Assembly: GCA_025890175.1 (NCBI GenBank)
Contig: JANPYM010000003.1
Location: forward strand, 2,290,795 to 2,354,794
Length of the DNA: 64,000 bases
Direction: 5' to 3'
Origin: Ciborinia camelliae
Lineage: Eukaryota > Ascomycota > Leotiomycetes > Helotiales > Sclerotiniaceae
The translations under genes and the position numbers were made by a program. Positions 61,463 through 64,000 of this stretch are shown here, piece by piece. The notes under the pieces were generated by a model. It did not search any database. It worked only from the letters and a program-made list of their open reading frames with translations, and had not been told where the DNA came from. Position 1 is the first letter of the stretch, and each line of letters starts with the position of its first letter.

Positions 61463-62444
61463 ACAAGTCCAAAGATATCAATATTGTTCCAATTACGATT
61501 TCCTTCGATGATCGAATTCCATTGGATTTCACGGTTTCAAGATGTCATATCTACTTCTAATCATCTGCCCATATGCTCTCCCGGATAGGGGGAAGATTTC
61601 CACCTCAGAACATACGCACGCATATCTAAACACGAGCGCTAATACAATGCTTTATCGTATACACAATGGACCCATTTTGGTAACTCATCGTCTCAAAGAA
61701 CCTCATTTTGTACGATGTCCTTGAGGGCCGTACTAATCTCGACGCGCTTCATATTCGACGATCGATCCCGAATCTTCCATTGATTTCCTTTTGTAATTCT
61801 TTACCCATATTTCGGGGAGGGGGCGGGTTGGTTAACTGAGCATGGCGTACATGGCGAACCAGATGAGGAATTTGTTTAGGGCGTGAAACTTCAGGAGATT
61901 ATGACATTTTATACAGATGCAACCCTTTCAGGTCACGCTGTCTCGGTTCGCTGGACCCCATTGTCTCTCTATGTGGTGAATATACCAATACTTTGGTGTT
62001 TTAGGATTAAAATTATATCAAAATCTTTGACTGTAATCCCAGAACCGTGCATGTTCATTAGAGACAATGAAAAAGTGTAGAGAAACGAGGCATTTTGGGA
62101 AGTTCATCACTTTCACAGTAAACAATACTTCTTTACTGGTCGATCTGAGAGAAATTAATGACAGTATACCAAGAGAAATATGATTTCCTCTTCCAGCATT
62201 GAACTGTTGACTCTTTCAGAACCTTTAATGTTCTAAATAAGTTTGCGGGGGTTAATTATTAGCTTCACGAGCCATGATATATTTTAAAGTGGGTCCATAC
62301 ATTTTTCTTCGCTTATTTCAGATTAGGGTTCACCTGCGAAATTGATGGAATTTTTGAAACTGACTCTCGAAATACGACGACAACCTCTAATCCGACAAAT
62401 TACATTTTCGACCCTTTCAGCATACCGAAAGAAACACCGTCGAG
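61463..62444. other. RPD3 3' flank and RPL23 promoter
   Basis: No gene is seen. The right end is a strong-promoter candidate for RPL23 with a TTAGGGTT element. Confidence 0.6.
62323..62330. promoter_or_regulatory. TTAGGGTT (Tbf1/telobox-like) element
   Basis: Seen: TTAGGGTT, reverse AACCCTAA, 115 bases upstream of the RPL23 ATG. Known: Tbf1 binds the RCCCTAA core and regulates ribosomal-protein genes in several yeasts. Inferred: the same role here. Confidence 0.45.
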
Positions 62445-63454
62445 ATGGCAAAGATTTCGTGAGTCTGCTTTTTCTACAGTCATTACGAATGGAATGGTGG
62501 GGTTCGAATGGGCGAAGAAATGCGGCGCGACTCAATGAGAGGATAAAATAAACGGGGGGTCCAACAATGCAAGAATTAAAGCATTAATTGAATAAGGAAA
62601 TGGTTTATGGAGGCTACATGATGGGGTATGGAAATTCTATAGGACTGAAAGCTAACGCGATGGTGTTATAGACGTGGTGCCCCTGGTGGCAAGCTTAAGA
62701 TGACTCTCGGTCTCCCAGTGTACGTTTTCACACCCCAATTTTCACACCTCTGCAGTCTAAGATATCGAAAATGCGACTACGATATTATATTTCGTTCTGC
62801 GAACCTACCCTTATTCGATGAAATCAGCACGATGAAATTCAAGATACTAACTAAAAAAATAGCGGAGCCGTCATGAACTGCTGCGACAACTCCGGTGCCC
62901 GTAACTTATACATCATTTCCGTCAAGGGTATCGGTGCCCGTCTCAACCGTCTCCCAGCCGGTGGTGTCGGTGATATGGTTATGGCAACTGTCAAGAAGGG
63001 AAAGCCAGAATTAAGAAAAAAGGTTATGCCAGCTGTCATCGTTAGACAGTCGAAGCCATGGAAGAGAACCGATGGTGTTTTCTTGTACTTCGAGGACAAC
63101 GCCGGTGTTGTAAGTGCAGAATTATTTTTTCTTAGATTTGAACTGGGAAGGATCGTATAAATGTCATGGCGTTCGATGTTGAGGAACATGAGGAGCATAG
63201 AGACTAGAGGACAGAGGCTGGAAGGCAAACTTCAAAGATTTAGCTGGGATTGTGGAATTAGTGCTGACAGAATTTTCCACAGATTGTCAACCCCAAGGGA
63301 GAGATGAAGGGATCCGCCATCACTGGACCAGTCGGAAAGGAAGCCGCTGAATTATGGCCAGTAAGTTCCCACGTTCCAGATTCTCTACACTTGATGTCAG
63401 AAACTAATTAAATCTACTCAGCGTATTGCCAGTAACTCTGGTGTCGTCATGTAA
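62445..63454 (+). CDS. RPL23: 60S ribosomal protein uL14 (Rpl23, 139 aa)
   Basis: Five exons: 62445-62458, 62672-62719, 62863-63109, 63283-63360 and 63422-63454 (introns 213, 143, 173 and 61 nt), 139 residues. The first exon is 14 nt (MAKIS) and splices into [16 protein letters not shown], then [20 protein letters not shown], the uL14 RNA-binding core [35 protein letters not shown], and the conserved end [20 protein letters not shown]. uL14 sits on the large subunit beside the factor-binding region and contacts bridge B8 and the assembly factor eIF6. The introns are longer than those of neighbouring genes, as is common in ribosomal-protein genes. A TTAGGGTT element lies upstream. Confidence 0.97.
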
Positions 63455-64000
63455 AGAGGCTGTTCTTTTTTCGGGGTTCTTAACGTCAAATGGAAGGATG
63501 TCATGGATGAATGGAAGGGCGTTGCATCATTGCCTGTTAGGCCTACTTCACTTACATTAAAGACTTGGCTGTCGATTATGAAGAATTGATTCAGCTTCCT
63601 ACCAATACTGCGAGATTCTGGACGATTTTGTGATGATGTGCTTATGATTGCGGTGGGATTGGAAGAAGAAAGAGGGGCGGACTGCGATACCAGGTCCAGA
63701 TACGAATGAGTGGGCTAACCCCAGGACGAGGCTCTAGAGGCGAAAGTATGAAGAATGAGCAAGTGCCATATTGGTCCGAAAATTCCCGGAGGGACAACCG
63801 GCAACATTGCAGCTCTCGCAAAATTCAACAATTATTCCTACATGATTATATTGAAAAGTTCCAACATTCTCGCCCTATTTTTGACATAGGTCGATTGAGA
63901 ACATGTCGGCCGACTGCATAATTGGTTTAATTTTTGGAATACCCATGAACAAAACCGAACATCAAAGCCAGCAGTAATGTTTCAGGTCAGTCAGATACGG
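63455..64000. other. RPL23 3' flank
   Basis: About 550 bp to the end of the window. Nothing recognisable. Confidence 0.5.

Overview
The window is nuclear DNA from a filamentous ascomycete. The genes are split by short introns (mostly about 50-65 nt, donors like GTAAGT or GTATGT, CTAAC-like branch sites), the intergenic DNA is AT-rich, and the housekeeping proteins (Rpl23/uL14, Rpn11, Rpd3-type HDAC, Cog4, Gup1, Yth1, Wss1) read as Pezizomycotina forms. I infer a leotiomycete, perhaps Sclerotiniaceae, from overall protein character. The sequence alone does not prove this.

Layout. 1-10.9 kb: one Myb/SANT-like nuclear protein gene, then about 6.5 kb with no convincing gene. 10.9-21.9 kb: a Na+/H+ antiporter, a CYP52-like P450, a Gup1-type MBOAT acyltransferase, and a secreted protein built of three related modules whose third module is out of frame. 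23.9-32.2 kb, all minus strand: thioredoxin reductase, Cog4 and an intracellular GH18 chitinase, with a roughly 770-bp minisatellite between the last two. 35.4-40.7 kb: Yth1 (CPSF30), then a head-to-head pair of a DUF1776 membrane protein and the DNA-protein crosslink protease Wss1. 41-54.7 kb is accessory in character: a short BTB-like gene that only appears after splicing, a protein-kinase pseudogene with several lesions, a small Clr5-like protein, and a 10-N gap flanked by two identical 1,716-bp copies. That duplication is most likely an unmerged contig overlap. 54.7-63.5 kb: a basic hypothetical protein, a head-to-head Rpn11/Rpd3 pair, and Rpl23.

The genes do not form one pathway. Local links: the P450 and the MBOAT protein are both lipid-modifying membrane enzymes and lie in tandem; Rpn11/Rpd3 and DUF1776/Wss1 each share a bidirectional promoter region; Wss1, Rpd3 and Rpn11 are chromatin or proteolysis factors.

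The best leads are the three-module secreted protein, the presequence-like non-AUG extension of thioredoxin reductase, two upstream ORFs set close to start codons (Gup1, Wss1), the decaying kinase, and the collapsed-overlap duplication. I found no CRISPR array, no rRNA or tRNA gene I could support, no intact transposon, and no clear new multi-gene system. Exon boundaries were worked out by hand from splice signals and reading frame, so single boundaries may be off by a few bases.
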